The notes beneath the pieces are model-generated. The model worked only from the letters and a program-made list of their open reading frames with translations. It searched no databases and had not been told where the DNA came from. A program made the position numbers and the translations under genes. Of a DNA stretch of 20,000 nt, positions 1 to 14,800 are shown piece by piece. The stretch is from NCBI GenBank assembly GCA_036169595.1, contig CM069765.1:4970001-4990000 (forward strand), written 5' to 3'. How positions within the stretch are numbered: the first letter of the stretch is position 1; every line of letters starts with the position of its first letter. Source of the DNA: Dictyostelium firmibasis (Eukaryota > Evosea > Eumycetozoa > Dictyosteliales > Dictyosteliaceae).

Positions 1-1269
1 TACAGTTTTCTCACGAACCCATGGCTCAACAGCAGCGGCGATGATACAAATGATTGGAAGGACTAAGAACCAAGCGACGAATGCAACACCAAAAACAGTG
101 TAAAAGTTACGTTTGGCTGGGTGAGTTTCCTCCAAATAGGTGTTATAACCGCACCACATGAACCATAACATTGCTAAACTACGTGCAACTAATAAAATAA
201 TACCTGGTACTGTATCGTACATGTATGTGGTTGCAGCTGGATTCTCTCCTGCTTTAATCCAAACAAACATAATGAAATATAATACTGTTAAAACACCCAT
301 AGCTCCTAATACAACTCTCTTTTCATCAATTGTAACACGTGAAATTGCCCATCCTTTTGCAATTAAAATTAATAATAAAATAAATAATAATTGTGCTACT
401 AAATCTAAAACTATTTTTTTGAAAAAAAAAAATTAGTACTTCAGCTCAAATTTTTGAGTTTTTTTTTTTTTTTCGGAAAAAAACGACAACCAAAAAAAAA
501 ACAAAGAAAATAATTAAGAAAAAAAAAAAAATAAAAAAACAAAAAAAAAACAATAAAAAAAAAAACACTTACGTTCACCAAAACCTTGAGCACCTTTGCC
601 ACCAGTACCATTATGAGAATAGGAACCATAATTACAAAGAAGAACGAAAACTGAAAGGAATTCTAAAAGAACAACACCAGAGAGAATTTTAATCATTGGA
701 TGGAAAGAGTTTGTTTTAAATAATTTGAAGGCAGTGAAAGCAGTGTAAGCGACCAAGAGTAAAAATACGAAAAAATAAACTAAATATAATGCCTCAAGAC
801 CTTGTTCATCATAAGAGAATTGACGAGTCCATAAACCACCACCATTTAAGAGGGTGAGAGTGAAATCTACTTCACCGACTTCACCTTGACAATTGGCAGC
901 GACGACATACCAAAAGTGAGCACGTTGGTGATCCTCTGGGAATAAGATCTTGGTTGAGTTGGCAGAAAGTTGACTAGAATTGGTAACTGGTGAACTTGCT
1001 GCAGTTCTCTCTAAACAACTATATTTGCTATTGCCACCAATACCCCATTCACTCTCCCAATCGTTGTAAATAAAAATTGAGGTGCTTGCATTTGATGCAC
1101 TACCACTGTATGCCATTTGAGCTCCATCTACGGTACTGAAACAGAATTTTGCTAAAAATACAAAATTACTGCTACTATCTATCTTTTCCTTTACAACCAT
1201 ACCATTGGTAACATTGCAAATTAAAAATGCAATGAAAACTGTTAAAAATATACTAGTTTGTTTTAACAT
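1..1269 (-). CDS. GPR180/TMEM145-like seven-pass membrane protein, 5' part (cut by window edge)
   Basis: Two exons are visible: exon 1 at 1269-573 and exon 2 at 410 down to the window edge. The intron (572-411) has a GTAAGT donor and a TAG acceptor. Joining them in phase gives GELLDLVAQLLFILLL, a continuous membrane helix; 369 residues are visible. Residues 1-23 look like a signal peptide. A Cys-containing, Asn/Ser-rich lumenal domain follows to about residue 155, ending in WTRQFSYDEQG. Hydrophobic segments then start at about 157, 192 and 234, with the family-like AKGW motif at 250-253, and further helices in exon 2. This order (lumenal beta-domain, then seven helices) matches the GPR180/TMEM145 (intimal-thickness-related receptor) family, whose members are membrane or secretory-pathway proteins with little-defined ligands. 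The family call is recognition from motifs; function in the amoeba is unknown. The C-terminus lies outside the window. Confidence 0.85.
411..572 (-). other. Intron of the GPR180-like gene
   Basis: The intron is 162 bases, almost entirely A/T runs on the coding strand. The donor is GTAAGT (572-567) after GGTGAAC; the acceptor is AAAAAAATAG (ending at 411). The phase is 1: C plus TT rebuilds a Leu codon. Without removal the frame runs into a Phe-rich, then stop-containing stretch, so splicing is required. Confidence 0.85.
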
Positions 1270-1843
1270 TTTTTTTTTTTTTTTATTCTTTATTGAGTCC
1301 GCAATATATATTCAAAAAATAGAAACTAAAATAAAATAAAAAAAAAAAATTCACAAAAAAAAAAAAAAAAATCTAAAAAAAATATTAAAAAAAATTTTAA
1401 AAAAAAAAAAAAGAATTGGTATAGATTAAAGATATTTTAATATTTTTTTTTTTTTTAATTTTTTTTTATATATTATTTTTTAAAATTAAATGTTTTGTTA
1501 ATATTTTATTTTATTTTTTTGGGTTTTTTTATTATTATTATTATTTTTTTTTATCCCTTATCTCTTTTTTTAATAAATGGCTTTATTTCAGTGAAAATTT
1601 GGTCGATTTTTTTAAAAAAAAAACCACACCACGTTTTTGTTTAGTGTGAATTTCACACCCAATTTTTTCCCTTTTTGATTTTAAAATAAGTTTTCTTTTT
1701 CAATTTTGATGACGGTGTTGCAAGAAAAAAAAATTAAAAAATTAAAAAAATAAAAAAATAAAAAAGTAAGCTGCCAATGGGCTTTAATAATTTTTTATTC
1801 AACATAAAAAAAAAAAAAAAAAAAAAATAATGAAAAAAAGGTA
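1270..1843. other. Intergenic region between methyltransferase 3' end and GPR180-like 5' end
   Basis: There is no coding sequence here. It is nearly all A/T runs. The only complex-sequence island is at about 1600-1720, holding two CACACC boxes (1624-1629 and 1655-1660) and a short palindrome (1644-1658). Because both neighbours are on the minus strand, this stretch should contain the promoter of the GPR180-like gene and the 3' UTR of the methyltransferase gene. A T/A-run immediately precedes the ATG at 1269, as is usual for Dictyostelium promoters. Confidence 0.7.
1644..1658. promoter_or_regulatory. Palindrome GTGTGAA-T-TTCACAC, candidate protein-binding site
   Basis: Two perfect 7-base arms are separated by a single base, inside the only non-homopolymer island of the intergenic region, about 375 bases upstream of the minus-strand ATG at 1269. 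The right arm runs into CACACCC, and another CACACC lies 30 bases to the left. A dimeric transcription factor site is a reasonable guess; I do not recognise which factor. Confidence 0.35.
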
Positions 1844-2793
1844 CTATTTTGTGCAAACAATATATGTTGCTTCTGAACCAATAAATTCACCTCTACTTAA
1901 AATTTGATCAACATGATTTACAATCTATATATATTTAAATAAATTGTTAGAAAGAAGAAAGGTTTTTTTTTATAAAAAAAAAAAAAAAAAATTTTTTTGA
2001 TTACAGAAAAACCACTTACTTTTGATTTCCAAAGTGAAAATTTTTCTTTATCAAGTATTTTAATGAATGATTGTATATCAGGATTTGATAAAAATACTTC
2101 AGAGAATTCCTCACCATTTTGAATTGGAGAATTAACAAAAGTATGACCAACGAGTACTCTGGAGAAACCAGCATCCAATGCCATTTGACGAATTTTATTT
2201 GTATCATTTAAATGGAAAGGTGATCTTGAGTGAGCTAAATTCAAGGAAATTTCTTCTGCCATTTTTTTAACAATAGTAAATTGGTTTGAATTTTCTGGTC
2301 TACCCCATACAGAGAATGCTGCGATACCACCACTCTCCAATACTCTATATGCCTCTCTTAACATTTTTTCTGGTGATGTTACCAAATGTAAACAGAAATT
2401 ACTAAAATAACGGTCAAATGAACCATCTTCATATGGTAATTGTTCGGCATTACATTGTTGAATTTTAAAATTCTTTTCAATAATTTCATTAGTTTCTCCA
2501 CTCATTCCAAGCTTTTCTTTGGTTAATTGAATCATCTCATTAGAGATATCAGTTGATATTAATTTGGTAGAGTCTATTTTATAGTCCAAACATAATTTTG
2601 TGCCTGCTCCTGGTCCACATGCCACCTCTAATATAGATTTACTTTTACAACAACTGTCGAATTGTTTTGTAATTCCCAAGCTTGTAATCAATAGAAATGC
2701 AACCGGTGCTGTTGCACACTCATTATAACGTTGAAAGTTTTTACTAAAAATACCCCATCTTTGTTCTAATTCTTCTGGTGTTAATATTTTCAT
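1844..2793 (-). CDS. Class I SAM-dependent methyltransferase (Methyltransf_11/UbiE-like), two exons
   Basis: Exon 1 is 2793-2020 and exon 2 is 1924-1844; the intron has a GTAAGT donor and a TATAG acceptor, phase 0. The spliced protein is 284 residues. The short last exon adds 26 residues ending in EATYIVCTK and replaces the meaningless Phe/Lys-rich read-through. The SAM-binding motif I is ILEVACGPGAG at 54-64. The acidic ribose-binding position is D82 in STDIS. The motif around QLPYEDGSFD (118-127) and the strand-loop RVLESGGIAAFSVWG (150-164) are typical of Methyltransf_11 proteins. Length and the absence of any targeting sequence fit a soluble cytosolic small-molecule methyltransferase. The substrate cannot be read from sequence; ubiquinone/menaquinone and natural-product methyltransferases share this fold. 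The gene is head-to-head with the zinc-finger gene. Confidence 0.9.
1925..2019 (-). other. Intron of the methyltransferase gene
   Basis: The intron is 95 bases with a GTAAGT donor directly after the Lys-Ser-Lys codons and a TATATATAG acceptor. Removing it keeps phase 0 and leads to a 27-codon terminal exon with its own TAG stop. A/T content is much higher than in the flanking exons. Confidence 0.88.
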
Positions 2794-3360
2794 TTTTAAT
2801 AATAATTATTATATTAACTCAACGCACTGTATGAATTCAAAAATATTCCACTTCCAATATAATGTATGGAAAATAAATATAAAAAATAAAAAAAATAAAA
2901 AAATAAAAATAAAAAAATAAAAAAATAAAAATTAAAAAAAAAAAATTTAAAATTTTATTTTTTATTTTTTTTATTTTTTTTTTTCACAGAAAATAAATTT
3001 CTCCACCAACACAAATAAAAAAATAAACCATGGAATATCAAAAATCGTTATAGTATCTCACACAGGCCAAAAAAAATTTTTAAAGGGAAAAACAATCCTT
3101 TATTTTGACACCAATTTTATTTTATTTTTTTTATTTTTTAGATTAAATATATTTAATTGGAAAAAAAAAAAATAAATTAAAAATGATTTTAAAAGAAAAA
3201 AAAAAAAAAAAAATATTTCAAAATTAATTTTTAAATAAAAATTTTTTTTTTTTTTTTTTTTATAACTGTCATTCATGGATTACGGAGTGACAACACTTAA
3301 CTTTCTAAAAAAATGAAAAAATTAAACAACAAAACAGTACACTCAATCAATTGATTCATT

Positions 3361-3399
3361 TGCACACCACCCACCAACACACCATTTACACACACAAAC
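3361..3399. promoter_or_regulatory. CA-rich (G-box-like) element
   Basis: The plus strand reads as clustered CACACC, CCCACC, CACACC and ACACACAC units. Read on the minus strand it is G/T-rich, with GGTGTG and GGTGGGTGG units. Dictyostelium developmental promoters use such G/T-rich boxes bound by the zinc-finger factor GBF, and CA-rich elements in prespore genes. The position, about 480-520 bases upstream of the zinc-finger ATG and about 570-600 bases upstream of the methyltransferase ATG, allows action on either gene. Binding is inference. Confidence 0.4.
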
Positions 3400-3599
3400 G
3401 TCCCCATAATTATCTCGCTCGTTCACAAATTTTAATGTTATAAAAAATAATAAAAAAAATTGTAGTAAAACACATACACACATCATAATTTTTTTTTTTT
3501 TTTTTTTTTTTTTTTTGTTTAATTTTTTTTCCATTTTAAATAAATTTGTTTTTTTTCATTTCTTTTTTTTTTTTTTTTAGCAATAGTTGGCGATAGTAA

Positions 3600-3870
<271 letters not shown>

Positions 3871-3878
3871 AAAAATTT

Positions 3879-6386
<2,508 letters not shown>

Positions 6387-6390
6387 ACTC

Positions 6391-6435
<45 letters not shown>

Positions 6436-6721
6436 TTTTACTAAAAACACATTTATAAATCTATTTATCAAAAAAAATAAAAAAATAATCCATATTGGAA
6501 CTATTCATCAAAAGATATTTATCCTTTTTTTTTTTCAAATTTTTATTTTTTTATTTTTACTTTTACTTTTACTTTTCAAAATATCTGAATTGTTTGATTC
6601 GTTTTTCAAAGATATTTTTATTTTTATTTTTTTTTAATTTTTTTATAATTTGATTTTAATTTTTTGAAATTGAAAAAAAATTAATTAAAATTTTTTTTTT
6701 ATTTTTTTATTTTGAAAAAAA
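6387..6721. other. Intergenic region between zinc-finger and esterase genes
   Basis: It begins with an (AT)n run at 6397-6432 just after the zinc-finger stop, followed by A/T-rich sequence with AATAAA-like polyadenylation signals near 6474. It contains three copies of AAAGATATTT (6511-6520 plus, 6577-6586 minus, 6608-6617 plus) and a TTTTAC repeat near 6557-6575. The A/T run before 6722 is probably the leader of the esterase gene. No coding sequence is seen. Confidence 0.65.
6397..6432. repeat. (AT)n dinucleotide repeat
   Basis: A perfect AT repeat of about 36 bases, 11 bases after the zinc-finger stop codon, within the probable 3' UTR. Confidence 0.95.
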
Positions 6722-8805
<2,084 letters not shown>

Positions 8806-8947
8806 AATAAAAATTAATTTTTTATAAAATTTTATTGCAGTTTTTTTATTTGATATTGATTTAGATTAATAGAATATAATTTAAATAAAAAAAAGAAATA
8901 AAAATTGTTTTTTTGTATGAAATAAAAAGTTTTTATTATTTATTTAT
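8806..8947. terminator. Convergent 3' intergenic spacer
   Basis: Only 142 bases separate the esterase stop (8803-8805, plus) from the giant-gene stop (8948-8950, minus). AATAAA-type polyadenylation signals occur on both strands (for example AATAAA at 8806-8811 and 8885-8890 plus; TTTATT at 8846-8851 and 8938-8943 as minus signals). The two 3' UTRs probably overlap or nearly touch. Confidence 0.6.
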
Positions 8948-11780
8948 TTAAAAACCTGGTGGTTTTGCTTCTTTAATTACAGCACCATATTGATTACTGA
9001 GGACAAGAATTGAAAGTTTAGAAACATTTGAAATATCCAATGTAGAAACTGTTGAATAATCAAAGTAACCAGCAATATCAGTGTAACCATCTTTAAAGAA
9101 TTCAACAACACCATTTTTGTTTTTGCTGTAAACTTTGATATAGGTTTTCGAGATTGGTTGGGACTTTTGTTTGTGGACAACTCTGAGTTGACCAACCTTT
9201 TCTGTGATGTATACAGAAAGATTATTTGAGTAGACGGTAATATTGTGATGTATTTGGGCGGAAACTACATCAATAACAACATTACTATTGGAAAATTCAT
9301 CAGGAATCTTAAAATTAAAGGTACCAGATTTATCTTTGAGTAAGAATGATTCCTTCTTGTTTGGGGAAACATAAAGGAAGTGTCCCAACTCTTGTTGAAC
9401 GAATGGATTGGCTGAGAAAAGATGTTCAATATCCATTACATAGTAACTAACTGTAATATCAACCAAATTACTGTAGTTTACAGAGATTGTTCTATTTGAT
9501 TCAGAAGAGATATCAAATGTTGGTTCGTTGGAGGCCATTTTATTTTGTCTTCTTTCTCTATCAATTTCTTTTTCGTAATCAATTTCAACAGAATCTTTAT
9601 TTGAGACTTGGTCTACCTTGTTTCTTAAATCCTTAAATAATGAGTTCCAACGTTGAACTGGGTAGTTTTCATATTTCTTACTATTCTCTGCAGCAACTGT
9701 TGGGTTTGGATTAAAAAAGTCTAAATATGACAAGAGGTAGTCATATTGAACTTTCATTTCTGGTAAACAACTTGGTGGATTAAACTCTGACATGTCAATT
9801 AATGGTTCATCATCGTCCTCATCATCATCGTCCCCTTCATGTTCATCATCATGTTCATCATCACTCGCAATTTTCTCTGGTTTTATTGGGTCATGATGGG
9901 TAGTGGAGGTTGGAGAAGCAGCATTGGCTATTGTTGAGGAAGTTTGGGTAGTGGAGGTTGCTATTGTTGGATCAGCTGATGGAGATGAAACCTCTGAGCC
10001 AGATTTCTTTTTCGATTTCTTTTCTTCTTCTTTCTTTTTCTTTTCTTCTTTTTCTTTTCTCTTTAATTCCTCTTTTTCTTTCTTTTTCTCTTCTTTCTCT
10101 TTTTGTTTTCTTTCTTTTTCTCTTTGTTTTTCTTCCTTTTCAAGTTTCTTTTTATCTTTTGCACTATCGATGGTGGTGGTAGAGGCAGTGTTCGATAAAG
10201 TTGAATGAGATGATGGTTTAGAATCATTTATGGTTGCACTTGAAAGTAATAGTTTTGGAGTTAAAACTGGATGTTTACCAATTCTCTTCATGATTTTAAT
10301 TGATTCTTCGAATCTGTCTTGAAGTAATAAATAGTAGGCCAAAGAAAGTAGTTCAGTATCTGATGGATCTAATTTGAATGAAAGCAAACTACAAAATTCA
10401 TAATATTGGTTCGATAGCTTATTGTTGAGAATCTTTCTTTCATCACCGATTTGATGGGTTCTTGAGTTAACTAATGGAGAGTATTCCAAAAATTTGATGA
10501 AATTATTTTCAAATGGATCGATATAAATCGATGGAGCATCTATTGATTTCAATGATAAGGAATGAACTCGTTCAGAGAGGTAGTCTTTCAAGTAGAAGAA
10601 ATTCTTATGATGAATAGAGAATGACCAAGTGGTGGATTCATAGAATTTCAATTTCTTTAAGTGTTCAATTACTTTCTCCCAAATTTTCTTATCGTTGTAT
10701 CTATGATAGAGATGATAGAAATCGACACGATACAAGTTACCTTTTGTTAAGTAGTCCAAAATTGATTCCACTGTGCCTTGATTTGCGATGTATTCCCATG
10801 ATAGGTGATTGACAATCGATGGTTTCAAAACTACATTGAAAGTGAATGGTACTACACTTGCAATGATATTTTGTTTCTCTGATACATGGGCAGGGAAATG
10901 TGGGAATCTACCAGATTCCGGGAAATAGAAATGGTATTGTAAACGAGTGGTACTATAGGCAGAGAGATTTACAGATTTAGAACGTGTTACAAATGGTGAA
11001 GGACCAACTGCAATCGAACCTTTAGGAATCTCTAAGAGGACATCCAATTTCTTTTGTTTTGATGAAAGATTTGCAATCACAACCATTGCACAGTAGACCT
11101 TTGAAACAAGGAATTGATCGTCGATGTAGATTTCTTCGTTTTCACCATCATTATAGGAATATTGATTTTGTGGATCAAAGAAATGTTGGGTTACTAAAAT
11201 ATCCGATTGTTTTTCAATGTCACCAGAAACTAACTCTTGATGGAATACAACGATTGGAGTTGTTGGTTTCATTGATAGTTTTCCATTCTTTGGTCTAACT
11301 TGAGTGGTATTATCTTTTACTGTGAATGGGAGATCCAATACTGATAGTGCCATCATTGACTCGGCAAATGATGAATTACTGAATGCAATGTATTTACTAA
11401 CAAAAGGTGATTTGTTTTGATTGTTCTTTGCAATATGATTGGCATAGTCTAACCAAAACTCATTAACTGGAATTAAAGATGAATGTGGGTTCAATTGTTT
11501 GTAATAGTAGGTTTCAGCCAACTCTTCAGTTTTTTCAATAGGTTGGTAGAGTTGTGGTGCTTCATATGCACGAGTGGTTGGAGCTGGAGGTGGTGGAGCT
11601 GGTGATGGTACAGCCCTCATTAACATTGGAGTTGGGGCTCCCATTGATGCCATTGGTGGTGGTGGTCCAGCAGAACCAAGTTTCATATCAGATTCTCGAC
11701 TTACCATTTTCTTTTTCATTGACATACCAGGTGCGTTAGCTGCACTCATATTAGAACAAAATGCCATAGTAGCGATGTTT

Positions 11781-11812
<32 letters not shown>

Positions 11813-14800
11813 GCTGTCATAAAAATTAACACCTCCGCCACCAATACTTGAAAGGTTACGTGAATTTGGAAATTCATCAGAATCATCCTTTAAACTTTCC
11901 ATATCAGTATCCAATTGATTGAGAGCGATCTTAAAGTTTGTATCATATTGAGATGGTGAAATTGGCGAAAAGTTTACTTTTTGTTTGAAGAGATTTGAAA
12001 TGGAATCAGAATGTTCAGGGAATAATTCGCCCAATAAAACCATTTCTAAAGCATTTAAAGTGTTGAATCTATTTGAATCGATAATAAAGATTTCCAAATT
12101 CTTTTTATCGCCACAGAGAAAGTGATCAATGAAAGTTTTGTAACCTTTGGTTTGGATTAATGGCAATACAACTTGACCAAAGAATTCCTTATCCTTTTTA
12201 AAGATGAAAAAGTTTAATTCATGGCAGGTGAATTTGGAGAATTTCTCTTTCTTCTTTTCGAATGATAATGACTCCCATTCAGAGATGAATGAGAAATCTT
12301 GGAGGTAACTCTTGTTCAAAGTTTTCATTAAGGATAATACTTTATCTAAACTATCGTATACAGTGTACTTGGAAGAGTTAACATTTAAGATTTCAAATGG
12401 TGAATTTTGTACTACTGGTGTAATTAACTTTTCCTCTTTATAATGTAAAGATGAATCCAATGGTCTTACTAATTTAGTATCTTTGAAATGATTGATTGAT
12501 GTCGATTTATCAATAGCTATCTCCTTTGTAAAGATTGAATCATTATCTACGGCATAGATATAAATGGTTGAACCTGCTTCAATCAATTGAGAGAGGTCAA
12601 CATTAACGATACCTGTATCAGCGGAGGGTTCAAGATTTAAAAGTAAAATCGATGGATGTGAAAGAAACTCTAAAAATGGTGAACGAGTTGCTCCTACCTC
12701 TCTTCTCTTTTCCATACGTCTATTTCTAGATGATCTTTCATCCATTGCTTCAGCATTTCTAAATTTACTTGATTCTTTAAGAGAATCTTGAGAGTGTGTA
12801 GTTTTACCAATTGACCATGGTTGAACCAATATACTTGGTTTCTTTAAGGAATTACCTGGTAACAATTTCTTAGTGGTTTTTCTATTTAAAATGTAATTGA
12901 CCTCATCACCTAATGATCTACCATTGAAATATAATGACTTTGGTTTAACACTATACTCTTGATAGGAGAGCGAGCCATTTGTCAATGATAAACTAGCATC
13001 CAAAGAATTAGTTGGTTCAAAGTAGCTTGAGAAAACATGAACTCTTGTTGAAGGTGTATAATTCTTGAATTTAACTTGAAGTTGGTTATGTTTAGCATCA
13101 ACGGTTGTATCAAAGAATAAAGATTTTGCTATGGATTCTTTATATGAAAGAATTCTTGATGGACCAACTAAATAACCCTCTCTAACTTGACCATCGACAA
13201 CATCAATTAAAATTTCAGTGGTGGAGCATGATTGAATTGAACCTGCTAAAATCAATAAATATCTACCAATGTCTAAACCACCAATGACCAATTCATTCTT
13301 ATTTTCAATGTTGACTGATTTCTTTAGAAGATCATGAACTACAAAGTTCTTATCGTCACTACCACCCAATTGGAAAAAGTTAATTTGTGAATGTGATACT
13401 GATTTCTCATTACCAAGATATGGTAAACGAATAAGCTCACCCAATTTAATATTAATTTGGTTTGGATAGGTAAATTGTTGTTGTCTTTTAATTGGGAAAG
13501 TAAATGTTGAATGTAAACCATTTACATTCAATTGTTGAACATCATTTAAAGCACCTAAATGAATGATACCATTTTTATCAGTTTTTAAAGTGGTATATAT
13601 TCTTTCGGTTGTTAACCAATGTTGAAACTCTAATGAAACATCACCATGAGAGAGTGGATCACCACCTTTACCAAGATGACAAAGTTGATAGGCCAATGAA
13701 CCATCTTTGGCAACACAACGCTCTAAATAGTATTCGGAAATTTGATCAGTGTTGTTAATGGTATTGACTTGGAATGAGGCTTCAAATGAAAGTGTCTCTT
13801 GATTATTATTTCTACTTAAAGCACGAACTTTAGCTTCGAAACGAACATTCAAACTATTTAGCCCTTCTTGAACTTTGTATTGATATATAGATTCTTTGTT
13901 ATCATATAATACAAATGGTTTAATTTCCTTTGAGTTTACGACGGGTGACTCTGAATTATCAGAGCTTGTGATTGTGAGAGATGGCTCTTCGAGATAGTTA
14001 TTGGAGATTTGAGTGTCACCTAAAAACAATTTAACTCTAACAACAATTGGAGCTTTTTCATTTTGAAGTAAACAAGAGTTATCAACGAAAATACCACCAC
14101 TCAATGAGTATTGTTCTGATTGGTGTGTGAATTTCTTCAACGAAGCAAATACATCTGAATCACCAATGTTTGCCATTAAGATGATATTCTTTTGAGAGGT
14201 GGTCGAAGAAAATGGTATTTTAATGTCACCATCCTCATTACTCTTGTAAGTGTTTCCATCAATGTAGACTGAACTCTTTTGAACCTTGATTGAGTCTTGA
14301 TCGATGACTTTAATAACCTGGCCAATTGGAGAAGTTTCAGAGATGAAATGAAGATCGCCCTTTTGAATCATTGATCTACTACTCTTACCATTACCAATGA
14401 ATTCAATTACAAAGATACCTCTCTTTCCTTTTAGACTTGGGAAATCAAATTTCTTATCACTCTTTTGAATTGGTGGTTGATCGGAATAATCAAAGCTCAA
14501 CTCTTGACTAGCGATTAAACCATCCAAGTTAATGTTTGAATCGATCTTTTTATTTTCACTCTTGTAGTAGTTGAATGTTGAAATTTCAAAAACTTTTACC
14601 AAAAGAGTATTTACATTTTTAATTGCACAATCGATAACTACATCATCATCTGGGTGATAGTATTCTCTATTGGTTGGCAAGAATTCAATATCAACACGAT
14701 CTTTCAACTCTTGTACTTTTGAATGATTATCAATTATTTCAATCCATTTCTCTGGTGAACTATCGTTTGATAATAATTTACTCTCTGCCAATAATAAATT

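Noticed and set aside
158-436. Plus-strand 92-residue open frame
   Set aside because: It lies antisense to exon 2 of the GPR180-like gene, whose spliced frame gives family motifs.
3403-3409. CCCATAA resembling the upstream element of Dictyostelium small RNA genes
   Set aside because: About 60-70 bases downstream there is only A/T-rich and CA-rich sequence, with no recognisable class I RNA or snRNA sequence or terminal stem.
3343-3534. Minus-strand 63-residue open frame with Cys/Val-rich sequence
   Set aside because: It is the antisense reading of a CA-rich element and poly-T run, with no family features or conserved composition.
9903-10208. Plus-strand Phe/Ser-rich open frame
   Set aside because: It is antisense to the Lys/Glu-rich codons of the giant protein and has no independent support.
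14791-14791. TTG at 14791 as start of the giant protein
   Set aside because: Splicing to the upstream exon in phase 0 explains the frame without a non-ATG start.
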